The notes under the pieces: generated by a model
What the model saw: only the letters and a program-made list of their open reading frames with translations
What the model was told of the DNA's origin: nothing
Databases searched by the model: none
Made by a program: the position numbers and the translations under genes
Part shown: piece after piece, positions 28,077 to 37,044 of the stretch
Position numbering within the stretch: position 1 is the stretch's first letter
How the letters are laid out: each line of letters begins with the position of its first letter
Source: Gemmataceae bacterium
GTDB taxonomy: Bacteria > Planctomycetota > Planctomycetia > Gemmatales > Gemmataceae
Reading direction: 5' to 3'
DNA length: 64,000 bases
Assembly (NCBI GenBank): GCA_025055795.1
Contig: JANWVV010000021.1
Location: 1 to 64,000, forward strand

Positions 28077-28236
28077 AAACGCATCCCTGCACCTACGAAG
28101 TCCTTCGACCAAGGCTCACGCCCCCTCGTCACACCTGTGATACGGAACTGCTAGCTCCGTTCTCTCTCTCTAGCTCAGGTTCCGCTTTCCCCTTCCGTTA
28201 TGAGCTTGTGCTCGCCGGATCAGCGGTTATGAACCA

Positions 28237-28464
28237 CTATGTTGCCATTAGTCCGGTTTTGGGGGCAAGTGTAGCTTGCTGGTAGTGCCTCTGATTGCCA
28301 AGCCGGACTTCCATATGGAGCCGTAGGGAGCCTGTTACCTCCGTCCAATAGAGTAATACACCCAGCAACTCGTCCTCACCTTCGAAGGCAACGGCATACC
28401 TTGCGGCCTCCCCAGTGCGTTCTAGTCGGAATACTTCACAGTTAGTCCTCGGTTCAGCCAGCAA
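28237..28464 (-). CDS. Doubtful small ORF, unknown
   Basis: This 75-codon frame starts at TTG 28464 and has protein-like composition, including VAFEGEDELLGVLLYWTEVTG and HMEVRLGNQRHYQQAT. It has no clear ribosome binding site and I recognise no family. It lies in the 540 bases between the GT87 gene and the divergent sigma factor gene. It could be a real small protein or chance. Confidence 0.3.
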   Translation of the reverse strand: MLAEPRTNCEVFRLERTGEAARYAVAFEGEDELLGVLLYWTEVTGSLRLHMEVRLGNQRHYQQATLAPKTGLMAT

Positions 28465-28655
28465 TGTTGAATGCTGTTATCCCCAGCGGCGTTTATTGCT
28501 TGTTTGTCAATTCCTGAGTTTAACAAGGTTGATTGGTGCATCTACTTGTCGGCGGGGTGAGGAATGAGTTAGCATGGTCGTCAGAAGGATAGAGGGAGCG
28601 GCGGCATTTTTTCCAATCTGTAGCGGACAGTAACTCGTCATACAGGTAGAGGGTT

Positions 28656-29267
28656 ATGGCCAACACCGGCGTGATTCCGAAGGTCCGGACGGCAAGCGGT
28701 TCGGATTGCGCCGCGGCAGTGGTAAGCGTGTCGGAGTTGCCAGACCGTCAGGGTCCTGAGGAGGCGTTGGTGGGCCTATTCCAGAAGGTCCGCGACGAGT
28801 TACTCAGCACGCTGATGTATTTACTTGGGAACCGGGACGACGCTCAGGATGCCGCCCAAGAGGCGTTTTTGAAATGCTGGCGGCACCGGCAACAGATGGC
28901 GGACGTCCGGGACGCACGGGCCTGGGTTTTCCGGATCGCAATCAACACAGCCAAGGATTACCAACGCAGTGCCTGGCACCGTCGGACACGACCCCTGCCA
29001 GAGGACGAACTGATGTTGCCAGGATATGCCGAGGCGACTGGCCAGCAATTGGAAGACCAGGAAACCCTGGAAAAATTACGGCGGGCCATCGCTCACCTAC
29101 GCCCAGAAGAAAAGGAAGTTTTCCTACTACGACAAAATGGCGAGCTAACTTATGAACAAATAGCGGAAATCCGCAACGTACCTGTCGGTACGGTTAAGAC
29201 ACAAATGCGCTCTGCGCTGATGAAACTGCGACGGGTACTGAATCCAGACAAGGCCCAGACCGAATGA
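28656..29267 (+). CDS. ECF-type RNA polymerase sigma factor
   Basis: The 203-residue protein is a sigma70-family group 4 factor. Region 2 is seen in LLSTLMYLLGNRDDAQDAAQEAFLKCWRH and ARAWVFRIAINTAKDYQR. Region 4 is seen in AIAHLRPEEKEVFLLRQNGELTYEQIAEI with VPVGTVKTQMRSALMKLR as the DNA-binding helices. An N-terminal extension of about 40 residues precedes region 2. It directs core RNA polymerase to a dedicated promoter set. The neighbouring giant protein, 80 bases downstream, begins with a zinc-finger anti-sigma motif and is the likely partner. It starts at ATG 28656. Confidence 0.93.
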   Translation: MANTGVIPKVRTASGSDCAAAVVSVSELPDRQGPEEALVGLFQKVRDELLSTLMYLLGNRDDAQDAAQEAFLKCWRHRQQMADVRDARAWVFRIAINTAKDYQRSAWHRRTRPLPEDELMLPGYAEATGQQLEDQETLEKLRRAIAHLRPEEKEVFLLRQNGELTYEQIAEIRNVPVGTVKTQMRSALMKLRRVLNPDKAQTE

Positions 29268-29347
29268 CCCTGTGTTGGGGGATGGCATAAGCAGCCCCAG
29301 AGCATCCCCTTTCCCGGCTGGCCCGGTCGGCGGAAGGAGCCCATACT

Positions 29348-32300
29348 ATGATGTCTTGTACACAGATTCAGCCACTTCTGTTGGACTACCTGTACGGTCT
29401 TGTCGAAGGACCGGAAGCAGCGGCTGTAGAAGAACACCTCCAGCGTTGTCCACGGTGTACGACCGCCTTACAGCGTGCCGAACAATGGCAGAAGCTGCTG
29501 GCAGAAGCAGCACGCGCCCGCTTCCCCCACGTCCGCTTCCAGCCGCCGAAATATCTGGCCACTCCTTGCAGTCGGTCGACTGCCCCTGCTCCCAGTCCGG
29601 CCAGTACCTGGTTGGCCTGGGCGGTCGCCGCCGCGATCTGGATTATTGGTCCCCTCGTTTTGTTGACCATCCATGACCACCAACGGCAGATCCAATCTGC
29701 TCAACAGCACTGGCAGCTCGCCCACCAAGATTGCCAGAATGTGGACGAGCAGCTCAAACGGCACCAGCAATCCCACCAGCAGGCGGTTGCTGAGGCCCAG
29801 CGTCGCCTGGCCGCCGCGGAACAACTAGCCCGCGGCTTGCTGGAACGCTGGCTAGCAACCAGCCGTCCTCCCGCCGCACTACCGGATAGTGTCGAAGTAT
29901 TTGGCCCTCCCCGTTTACAGGCGGGGGTACCCAACGAATTGTTGCTCGTGATGCGTCACCCCGCCGCCCACACCAGTGGTCGGATCATTGCCGAAATCCG
30001 CGACCAGAGTGACGCCGTTCTGTTCAGTCAGTGGTTAGACCCCCAACGATTTGGTACTGACCACCAACGGTTGTACTTACCGGCACGTCTCTGGACGAAG
30101 GTGAGTCCCCAATCCGAATTGTTCCTGGTCTTATGGCAACAGGACGAACGTACACAGCAACGTACGCTCATTCAGGAAAAAATCCGCCTGTCGGGGCCCG
30201 TGTACGTTACCTTTTTAACCACCGACCGCCATCGCTACCGCCCGGGAGAAACTATCTATTTTCGCTCCGTGACACTGGATCGGGTTTACCTGCAGCCGCC
30301 TCCCCGTGAGCAACATCTGCATTATTGCTTGAAAGACAACCATGGACGGGTGGTGAGCGGCATGGTGCTGGAGGGAAGCACGGCTCTGGTAAGGACCGAT
30401 ACAAGTGGACAGGTCACCCCCGTTCTGGGCCCGGACGACCAGCCGCTGCGAGGTGTGGGCTGCGGAGCGTTGGTCATACCTCCAGAACTGCCTGACGGCG
30501 AGTACATTCTGGAAGTGAGCGAAAAAGCCTCGTCTCCGGGCACCGCGCCGTTCGCTGTACTGCCGGCACGCTGCCGGATCCGTGTGGAACGTGGCCAGCA
30601 AGAACAACTGACCAAGCACCTGGACTTTCAGGCCGCCGCTTTTCCACCAGGATCGTGGGTCAAAGCCCAGGTACGAGCCCATTTAGGCGACCGGCCAGCT
30701 ACCCGCCTGAATGTGGAAGCGCACGCGTGGGCCGACGGCCAGATGCTGCCCGTCGCCATGGTACCCCATGGTCACACCGCGAACGATGGCACCGTCGAAC
30801 TGAGCTTCCGCCTGCCTGAAGCCCACCTGCTGCCTCGCGGTGACGTCCGCCTGCAGGTGATCTTGCAGACACCCAACGGTCCGGAAAAGATCACGCGTGC
30901 CGTACCCGTAGTCGGTAAAAAGATTCATGTCGAGTTCTTTCCTGAAGGCGGACACCTGGTCGCCGGTGTCCCCTGTCGGGTCTACTTCCGGGCCACTAAT
31001 CCGGCGGGCGCACCCGTCGACATCCGCGGCGTGATCACCGATGGCCAGCGGATACTGGCTCATGTGGAAACGTTACGGGATCCCCAGCAGCCAGGAGTCA
31101 ACCGAGGGTTAGGATCGTTCATGTTCACACCGGAACTTGGACGCTACTTCTGGCTACAATTGCATGAACCGTCCGGTTCTTGTATGCTCCCGACACCCGA
31201 GTTGTGGTACCGTCAAGGGGGAGCACCCAAAGCGGCTGTGCTGGGACTGGCCGGTGCCGTTGCTAGCTCCCGCGGCTACCTGTTACCGCAACCCCAGCAG
31301 GAAGGGGTGGTGGTAACCGTCCTGAACCCGGTTTTCCGGGTGGGTGAACCGCTGCGTGTTCGTCTCTGCTCTGTTGGAAAGTCGCAACGCCGTCTGGTGG
31401 TCGGTGCATATATCCGCGGAGCCCTTGCGGAAACTCGAGCCGTCACGGTTCATAACCTTCAGTGGGAAGAAATCACCTTGCTGGCCGATACGGCCCAGAC
31501 CTGGGGTGGTGTTGTCCGCTTGACCGTCTACGAAGACAAGGGCGAGGAAGTAAGTGGCCCCGACCTCATTCCCCTTGCCGAACGCCTGGTCTTCCGCCAC
31601 GGTGGCCAGCTTCTGCAATTACAGGCGGAGGTGCAGTCGCCTCCTTTCGGGGATGGTCAGCCAGCCCTGCTCACCCTTAAAGCCAAAGATCCCCAAGGAC
31701 GTCCAGTACCGGCCATTCTGTATGCGGCGGTGGTCAATCATGCCGATGCCCCCACCCCTCATCACCGGTCGCTGACCACTCATTTTTTGGTCGCCGGCGA
31801 AGTTCAGAACCCGGACGACCTGGAATATGCTGATTTCCTGCTGACGTCTCATCCGCAGGCAGCGGACGCCTTGGATCTGCTCCTTGGCACCCAAGGTTGG
31901 CGACGCTTCCAGGATGTCTGGGGTCGTCGGTCCTCGGCTTTCACCCCCGTAGCTGGGTATGACCCCGAACGTTTTGCCAATCAGGACTTGCCGTTGCCCA
32001 TCCCGTGGTTGGGAAATCTGACGCAAAGGGTACGATCGGAACAAGAACAGCAGTTGCGGCTGTTGGAAGAGTACTGGCGGCCCTACGAACAAGCGGTCCT
32101 TCAGTGGCAACAGGCCCGCTCCGAGTTGCAGACTATCGAGAACAATCCCCGTTATCGGCACGCGGAGACACAACTCCAACTCCAAGCGTTGAAGCACCAG
32201 AGATCCTTGCGACTTGCCGGGACGCAGTGGCAGACGGCTATCCGCACCTGGCAGGCCTGGCAGCAGGCCCGTGCCATCCTGCTAGGCAGTATCGTGCTCC

Positions 32301-33688
32301 TGTTGCTTGCTGGAGTAGTAGCTGTCTGGCGTCGGTGGATACAACCCCTGCCGTGGGGTGTCGGCACTACAGGATTGCTTGCCCTACTCGTGCTTGGAAC
32401 TATCCTGTTCATCCAGACGGATCGTTTTGTGCAGGCAGCCGACGTACCCGTCGTTCCTGCAGAATCAGAAATGGCCAACGGGTTGGCTTGTTCTATTGCC
32501 CCTTCAGTCGGTTCCGACAACGTCGGCGCTGCAACGCCTATGCAACCCACCAATCCCTCCGAGGCACCCTTGCTCCAGATAACAAATCCTTCCGCGGTCT
32601 TCAATCCACCGTCGCATAGGCCAGCACTCGACAATCCCTATGGACGGTCTGGTGATATCCAAGCGTCTACGCTTAATCCTGTGACAACGCCCAATCCACC
32701 TGTCGGCACTGGCACTAGTGCTGGTCGTGTTCTCTCTCCCTCGGGCCAGAAAGTCGATGTAAAGGAAAACAACGCTCCCCCACTGGCTAGTAATAAAGCC
32801 GGTCAATCGCCACCATCTGGAGGTGTCGCTCTGTTGGTTACGGGAGACGTGCAGCGTATGGGGGCCGCGCCCGCTCCACCCTTGCCGATGGGTGCGGGGC
32901 ATCGGCCTCCCACCATGTTCGCTCCGGCCCCGAAGATGCGTGAAAATGAAGGGCGACCTTTCGGTCCTCCACCCCCGGGGGGGGGCCGTCGCTATGCGGA
33001 TGCACCCAAATTCATGATCCATCCCCCCTTCGAGCTGGATGGACAAGGAAAAATTCTATCCGAATCTCAGGCTCCCCGTCAGGCTACGGCTGGGATTGGT
33101 GGAGCTCCCACTACCATCGGTTCTCAAGAGAAGCAACTGATCCAGGTAACGGAGCAACGGACCGACCGCCTCACTGGTCAAGCTGCACGCTCAACACGGA
33201 CAGATGAACTGCTACTAAGAAAGTCTGGAACTGCAGAGCAGATCATAGCTGATCGCCAAAAGGCCCTGGAGTATGCTCGGCAGTTGCAGGACTATCGCCG
33301 CCAGTTGCTGCAGTGGGGGTGGGAACGGCACAAAGCCGCAGTGGAGCACGGTTCTCGTCATCCAGACGCAACGGTATCGATTCAAGACGAACAAGCTTAC
33401 CAACGGCTCCAGCAAGTCATCGCGGTGCAGGCTGTCCCATTAGTTGTCCGGGAATATGCCGCTCCGCTCCCCACTCCAATAAATGAACCGGTCGACACGT
33501 TGTTATGGAAGCCCGTGATCGTTCTACCCAAGGACGGCCAGACCCAGATTCCGCTGGTTCCTGGCAATGCTCCGGGTGGTTACGACATTATCGTGGCCGG
33601 TCATACCCTCGACGGACGCTTAGGAGCTACCCGCACTTATCTACCACCCCACTCCTTCCAGTCCCAACCAGCCGGCGTCAGCCGTTAA
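29348..33688 (+). CDS. Giant transmembrane anti-sigma/macroglobulin-like protein (1446 aa)
   Basis: The N-terminus is a zf-HC2-type anti-sigma finger: Cys4, His30, Cys34 and Cys37 (HLQRCPRC). A transmembrane helix lies at about 86-108, then a coiled-coil-like Gln-rich segment. The exported part has an MG2-like macroglobulin domain (about 285, HRYRPGETIYFRS) and a second such block (about 528-615, VEFFPEGGHLVAGVPCRVYF). Two more membrane helices follow at about 975-1025, then a Pro/Ser-rich low-complexity stretch to about 1250 and a final beta domain. No thioester motif (GCxEQ) is visible, so covalent trapping is unlikely. GGAAGGAG precedes the ATG. With the sigma factor directly upstream, it probably senses envelope state and sequesters that factor. 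Confidence 0.85.
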   Translation: MMSCTQIQPLLLDYLYGLVEGPEAAAVEEHLQRCPRCTTALQRAEQWQKLLAEAARARFPHVRFQPPKYLATPCSRSTAPAPSPASTWLAWAVAAAIWIIGPLVLLTIHDHQRQIQSAQQHWQLAHQDCQNVDEQLKRHQQSHQQAVAEAQRRLAAAEQLARGLLERWLATSRPPAALPDSVEVFGPPRLQAGVPNELLLVMRHPAAHTSGRIIAEIRDQSDAVLFSQWLDPQRFGTDHQRLYLPARLWTKVSPQSELFLVLWQQDERTQQRTLIQEKIRLSGPVYVTFLTTDRHRYRPGETIYFRSVTLDRVYLQPPPREQHLHYCLKDNHGRVVSGMVLEGSTALVRTDTSGQVTPVLGPDDQPLRGVGCGALVIPPELPDGEYILEVSEKASSPGTAPFAVLPARCRIRVERGQQEQLTKHLDFQAAAFPPGSWVKAQVRAHLGDRPATRLNVEAHAWADGQMLPVAMVPHGHTANDGTVELSFRLPEAHLLPRGDVRLQVILQTPNGPEKITRAVPVVGKKIHVEFFPEGGHLVAGVPCRVYFRATNPAGAPVDIRGVITDGQRILAHVETLRDPQQPGVNRGLGSFMFTPELGRYFWLQLHEPSGSCMLPTPELWYRQGGAPKAAVLGLAGAVASSRGYLLPQPQQEGVVVTVLNPVFRVGEPLRVRLCSVGKSQRRLVVGAYIRGALAETRAVTVHNLQWEEITLLADTAQTWGGVVRLTVYEDKGEEVSGPDLIPLAERLVFRHGGQLLQLQAEVQSPPFGDGQPALLTLKAKDPQGRPVPAILYAAVVNHADAPTPHHRSLTTHFLVAGEVQNPDDLEYADFLLTSHPQAADALDLLLGTQGWRRFQDVWGRRSSAFTPVAGYDPERFANQDLPLPIPWLGNLTQRVRSEQEQQLRLLEEYWRPYEQAVLQWQQARSELQTIENNPRYRHAETQLQLQALKHQRSLRLAGTQWQTAIRTWQAWQQARAILLGSIVLLLLAGVVAVWRRWIQPLPWGVGTTGLLALLVLGTILFIQTDRFVQAADVPVVPAESEMANGLACSIAPSVGSDNVGAATPMQPTNPSEAPLLQITNPSAVFNPPSHRPALDNPYGRSGDIQASTLNPVTTPNPPVGTGTSAGRVLSPSGQKVDVKENNAPPLASNKAGQSPPSGGVALLVTGDVQRMGAAPAPPLPMGAGHRPPTMFAPAPKMRENEGRPFGPPPPGGGRRYADAPKFMIHPPFELDGQGKILSESQAPRQATAGIGGAPTTIGSQEKQLIQVTEQRTDRLTGQAARSTRTDELLLRKSGTAEQIIADRQKALEYARQLQDYRRQLLQWGWERHKAAVEHGSRHPDATVSIQDEQAYQRLQQVIAVQAVPLVVREYAAPLPTPINEPVDTLLWKPVIVLPKDGQTQIPLVPGNAPGGYDIIVAGHTLDGRLGATRTYLPPHSFQSQPAGVSR

Positions 33689-33878
33689 TCAAACAAGGAA
33701 TTGTGCATATGCAAGGGCTCTACCCTCTGCACCAACGGCATCGCTAGTACTCGTCACGCCGGCAACGTCAGCAATTCCGAAAAATACAACGAGGACGTCC
33801 CCCGTCTGGGGGATAAACGTGGGCCGATTTCAGCCTGACCGGTGACACCGTCGATGTATCCTTCAGGGGTAACGTCCA

Positions 33879-35006
33879 ATGATCGTCATGCGTACTTGGG
33901 ATCAGGTATTCCCAACGCGGACCATTCCATATCAAAGGCATCGCCCATCGGTTTCCGGCCAACTCGATCAGACATCCTACAACCAGATACCACTAGAAAG
34001 CCGACTAGTCCTATGTCAGAGAAAACACTCTACGGCTCGTTTTCGATGGTCACTGCTAGTGATGGTGACCTGTCTTTTACTGACCCAGGTGGGCGGCGCT
34101 GCGGACAATCCGTCACCGCTACCGGCGGCTCCGCTGGTTGTTCCCCCAGTTGAAAACGATCCACCCTTCCAAGGTACTGCTGCGAGTTATTCGGCCGGCA
34201 CACTGATTCGTCGTAAGGACTGGGAAGCCCACTTGCAGCCAAAACGGCCGATACCAGCTGCAACCGATATGCCCCGTTGGCACATCACCGCCGCCGCGGG
34301 ACCGCCATTTGGTCCGGGATTTTATCTTAGCGGCTGGCCCTACGGTCCCCGGGTGGCCCCGCCTTGGAGCTACCCCGGACTGCCAGCCGGTCCGTACGTC
34401 GGATATCCCTGGGGTTTGCCGGGCTACTACCCGGCCCGCTTCGGCAGCTTCTGGACCAATGGCTTAAGTCTGTATGGTCCGCCAGTGCCCGTTTACGGAC
34501 CGATTCCGGGTGTCTTCGGCAACGAGGATCTCGTCCGGCAATGGCGTGCGGTGCCCAGCCCAGGTTTCCCGTTCGGTTGGGTAGGGCTTTTCGCTGCCTC
34601 GCCTCGACCCAAACATCCCAGCGTCAGCGTTTGGTCGTCGCTGGAACCGCTCGGCGGAGAACATCCTACTGCTCCGGTCGAATCCCCAGCGGCACCGTCA
34701 GACCCTTCAGTCCCAGCGGACAAAGCCCTGCCGCCACCGCGTCCCGTCGCAGCGGCGGCACCCATCTTCCTGGCAGTACGGGTTCCTCAGCCGGCCGCTG
34801 AAGTCTGGATCAACGGTCAGCGAACGCAACAGACCGGCACCGACCGCTTGTTCGAATCACCCCCCCTTCCTGCCAACCAGTTATACGAGTACCAGGTGTT
34901 AGCCCGCTGGTTTTATCAAGGGCAGTGGCGGGAGCAAGTGTGTCGCGTTCGCGGCCGCCCAGGGGAGCTTCTCCGCGTCGATTTCACCAGCCTGCAAGGC
35001 GACTAG
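33879..35006 (+). CDS. Secreted protein with C-terminal TIGR03000 domain
   Basis: The product is up to 375 residues. A signal-like segment (WSLLVMVTCLLLTQVGG) sits unusually far in, at about residues 57-73, so the true start may be later, but no good in-frame start exists nearer. The middle is rich in Gly, Pro, Tyr and Trp (about 140-220, for example GYPWGLPGYYPARFG). The C-terminal about 75 residues (VRVPQPAAEVWINGQRT, then RLFESPPLPANQLYEYQV) match the TIGR03000 domain, a short beta domain largely restricted to planctomycetes and with unknown function. It follows the anti-sigma giant by 190 bases and might be part of its regulon. Confidence 0.75.
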   Translation: MIVMRTWDQVFPTRTIPYQRHRPSVSGQLDQTSYNQIPLESRLVLCQRKHSTARFRWSLLVMVTCLLLTQVGGAADNPSPLPAAPLVVPPVENDPPFQGTAASYSAGTLIRRKDWEAHLQPKRPIPAATDMPRWHITAAAGPPFGPGFYLSGWPYGPRVAPPWSYPGLPAGPYVGYPWGLPGYYPARFGSFWTNGLSLYGPPVPVYGPIPGVFGNEDLVRQWRAVPSPGFPFGWVGLFAASPRPKHPSVSVWSSLEPLGGEHPTAPVESPAAPSDPSVPADKALPPPRPVAAAAPIFLAVRVPQPAAEVWINGQRTQQTGTDRLFESPPLPANQLYEYQVLARWFYQGQWREQVCRVRGRPGELLRVDFTSLQGD

Positions 35007-35278
35007 ACCATCCCCTGATGGCCTTACAACACTTTCACCCGCGACCCGTCGCCAGCAGCGACGTGTGACAATTTCGCGCGGTATCCACCCCCCACACTGC
35101 CAATAAGCGTGCCGCCAAAGCACACCTCCTCTGGCATCCATCGCAATATAAGGCTCTCTTTGATTGCTAGCTGCACAACCCGGACTTTCTTGGCATTAAC
35201 TTTGCATACTTTGTCCGGCAGTAAGGATTTCCGTGAGCGTCCTATAGGATCCACATCTCGGATAATGGAGGGCAAAGG

Positions 35279-35704
35279 ATGAGCCAGACAGGACTGGAAG
35301 CTTTCGACAGCACCATTCAGACCACCAACATCTGGTTGAACGGCATCATGGAACAGATGAAGTGGACCGATCGGCACCGTGCATATAGCGCATTGCGGGC
35401 GGTACTGCACGCTTTACGTGATCACATGACCGTGGACGTAGCGGCCTCTTTCGCCGCCCAGCTTCCTTTGTTGATCCGCGGCATCTTCTACGAAGGGTGG
35501 CATCCGGCAGGTAAGCCCATCAAGGAACGACACCGGGAGGCCTTCCTTGAGCATATCCGTAAGGAGCTGCGGGGTTATCCTGAACCGGATCTGGAAGCGG
35601 TTGTTCGGGCAGTCCTGCAGGAAATCTCCCGTCACGTAACCGCTGGGGAAGTAGAGAGCGTCAAGCAAATCCTACCCCACGAAATCCGAGCCTTATGGCC
35701 CTAG
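35279..35704 (+). CDS. DUF2267 family protein
   Basis: This 141-residue cytoplasmic, all-helical protein matches DUF2267: IQTTNIWLNGIMEQMKW, then AYSALRAVLHALRDHMTVDVAASFAAQLPLLIRGIFYEGW, and a later helix pair around PDLEAVVRAVLQEISRHVTAGEVESVKQILP. The family's biochemical role is not established, though members often occur near stress and host-interaction genes. GGAGG precedes the ATG with good spacing. It is a single gene. Its possible stress link fits the ribosome hibernation factor that follows 445 bases downstream. Confidence 0.9.
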   Translation: MSQTGLEAFDSTIQTTNIWLNGIMEQMKWTDRHRAYSALRAVLHALRDHMTVDVAASFAAQLPLLIRGIFYEGWHPAGKPIKERHREAFLEHIRKELRGYPEPDLEAVVRAVLQEISRHVTAGEVESVKQILPHEIRALWP

Positions 35705-36148
35705 TGGTGTCCACTACCTCACCGGCTGTACGATCATTAGCATAGTTTTTGTTCCAAAAAACGAATTCTTTGACGCGAACAACATCGTTACTTGGCTAGT
35801 AAACGCGTAGAGCCCGAGGTTCTGTTTGTAGTTTGTTCTGTATGCAATTTCACCTGCCTTTGTACCATCCGACTGCTCTTGAATGCTCCCGTCCGGCGTC
35901 CATTCCATTACGCCCTCAAGTTGGATATGCTAAAACAGCATTGTTTTCCGCCCAAATCCCCCACAGCAGTACGCAAAAAGCGGCATTTTTGCCCGATAGG
36001 ATTCAACAAGTGAAACATTCTAACGTACAAATACATCAAGTACAGTGAGCAGCTAGAAGTGGATGGTGGTCCGCTTCTAATAGGACTGACCAGACCGAGA
36101 TAGATAAGCGGATTTAATGACCTTTGGCACAAGAAGGAGACCCTTTAT
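35705..36148. other. Intergenic region before the hibernation factor
   Basis: About 445 bases without a gene. It contains a short inverted repeat, GCAAAAA (35973-35979) and TTTTTGC (35986-35992), with a six-base loop. This is too AT-rich to call a terminator with confidence. The promoter for the HPF gene should lie here but is not evident. Confidence 0.4.
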
Positions 36149-36712
36149 ATGCAACTGCCTTTGCAAATCTCGTTTCACAACATGGAGCCAGATGCTGAAG
36201 TCGAGCAAATGGTGCGAGAACGGGCCAGTAAACTGGAGCGTTTCTACGAGCGAATTATGTCGTGCCGTGTAGTCATCGACATACCGCATCGTCATCACAA
36301 AAATGGCAACATGTACCAGATCCGTCTCGACATCACGGTTCCGGGAGGCGAGATAGCGGTGTCCCGGGAGGCCCCCGGCCACACCCCGGCCAAGGCCCTA
36401 CCTATTGCCATCAAAGAAGCCTTCGAGGCAGCCATCCGACAATTGGAAGACCATGTCCGCAAACTGCGTCACGATGTCAAGCATCTGGAAACGCAGCCCC
36501 ATGCCAAGGTGCGGGTGGTGTTTCCCGAGCAGGACTACGGCTTTTTGATCACCCCGGACGGTCGGGAAATTTATTTCCATAAAAATGCGCTGGTGAACGC
36601 CGAGTTGCGTGACTTGCAACCAGGCACGGAGGTGGCCTATGTGGAACAGATGGGGGAAAAGGGACCCCAAGCTAGCACCGTCCGTGTCGTCGGCCGCCAT
36701 GGCCACCAGTGA
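36149..36712 (+). CDS. HPF/RaiA ribosome-associated protein fused to a cold-shock-like domain
   Basis: Residues 1-110 form a ribosome hibernation/RaiA (S30AE) domain: LQISFHNMEPDAEVEQMV, RASKLERFYERIMSCRVVID, and AIKEAFEAAIRQLEDHVRK. Such proteins bind the 30S decoding centre and inactivate or pair ribosomes in stress. Residues about 120-187 form a cold-shock/OB-type domain, KVRVVFPEQDYGFLITPDG followed by IYFHKNAL. The RNP1 and RNP2 motifs are recognisable although altered (YGFL for KGFGFI, IYFHKNAL for VFVHFSAI). This fusion replaces the usual long-HPF dimerisation domain. AAGGAG precedes ATG 36149. Confidence 0.9.
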   Translation: MQLPLQISFHNMEPDAEVEQMVRERASKLERFYERIMSCRVVIDIPHRHHKNGNMYQIRLDITVPGGEIAVSREAPGHTPAKALPIAIKEAFEAAIRQLEDHVRKLRHDVKHLETQPHAKVRVVFPEQDYGFLITPDGREIYFHKNALVNAELRDLQPGTEVAYVEQMGEKGPQASTVRVVGRHGHQ

Positions 36713-37044
36713 CCACCCGCTACCACCACGGCACGTCTGCTCCCCACTCCCGGAAATTCTGACAGAACTGGCTCATCAGACCTGGTGAAACCCCGGCGAC
36801 GTGCAGCACGACGACCATCAGTCGCGATAAACACTCCGCCGCTATCAAGTTGCCCTGGTAATCCTACTAACTGAACTGGATTCTTCTGTGTGAATCCGGC
36901 ATCGGGGTAGTTTCACTTGTTACCACTGCTATACTCTGTGCCCAAGTGAAAACAGTTGGGCGCGTCCGCAAGTACAAACTGTCGTTCGCGTGATTTATGT
37001 TCCCTGAATCAGATCGTAAAGGATTATAGCGACGGGTACGCTTT
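36713..37044. other. Intergenic region between convergent genes
   Basis: About 330 bases between the convergent HPF and proline-catabolism genes. I see no gene, RNA or strong terminator hairpin. Confidence 0.4.

Noticed and set aside
35973-35992. Inverted repeat GCAAAAA/TTTTTGC as a terminator
   Set aside because: The stem is AT-rich, with no gene ending nearby on the right strand, and no following T-run distinct from the stem.
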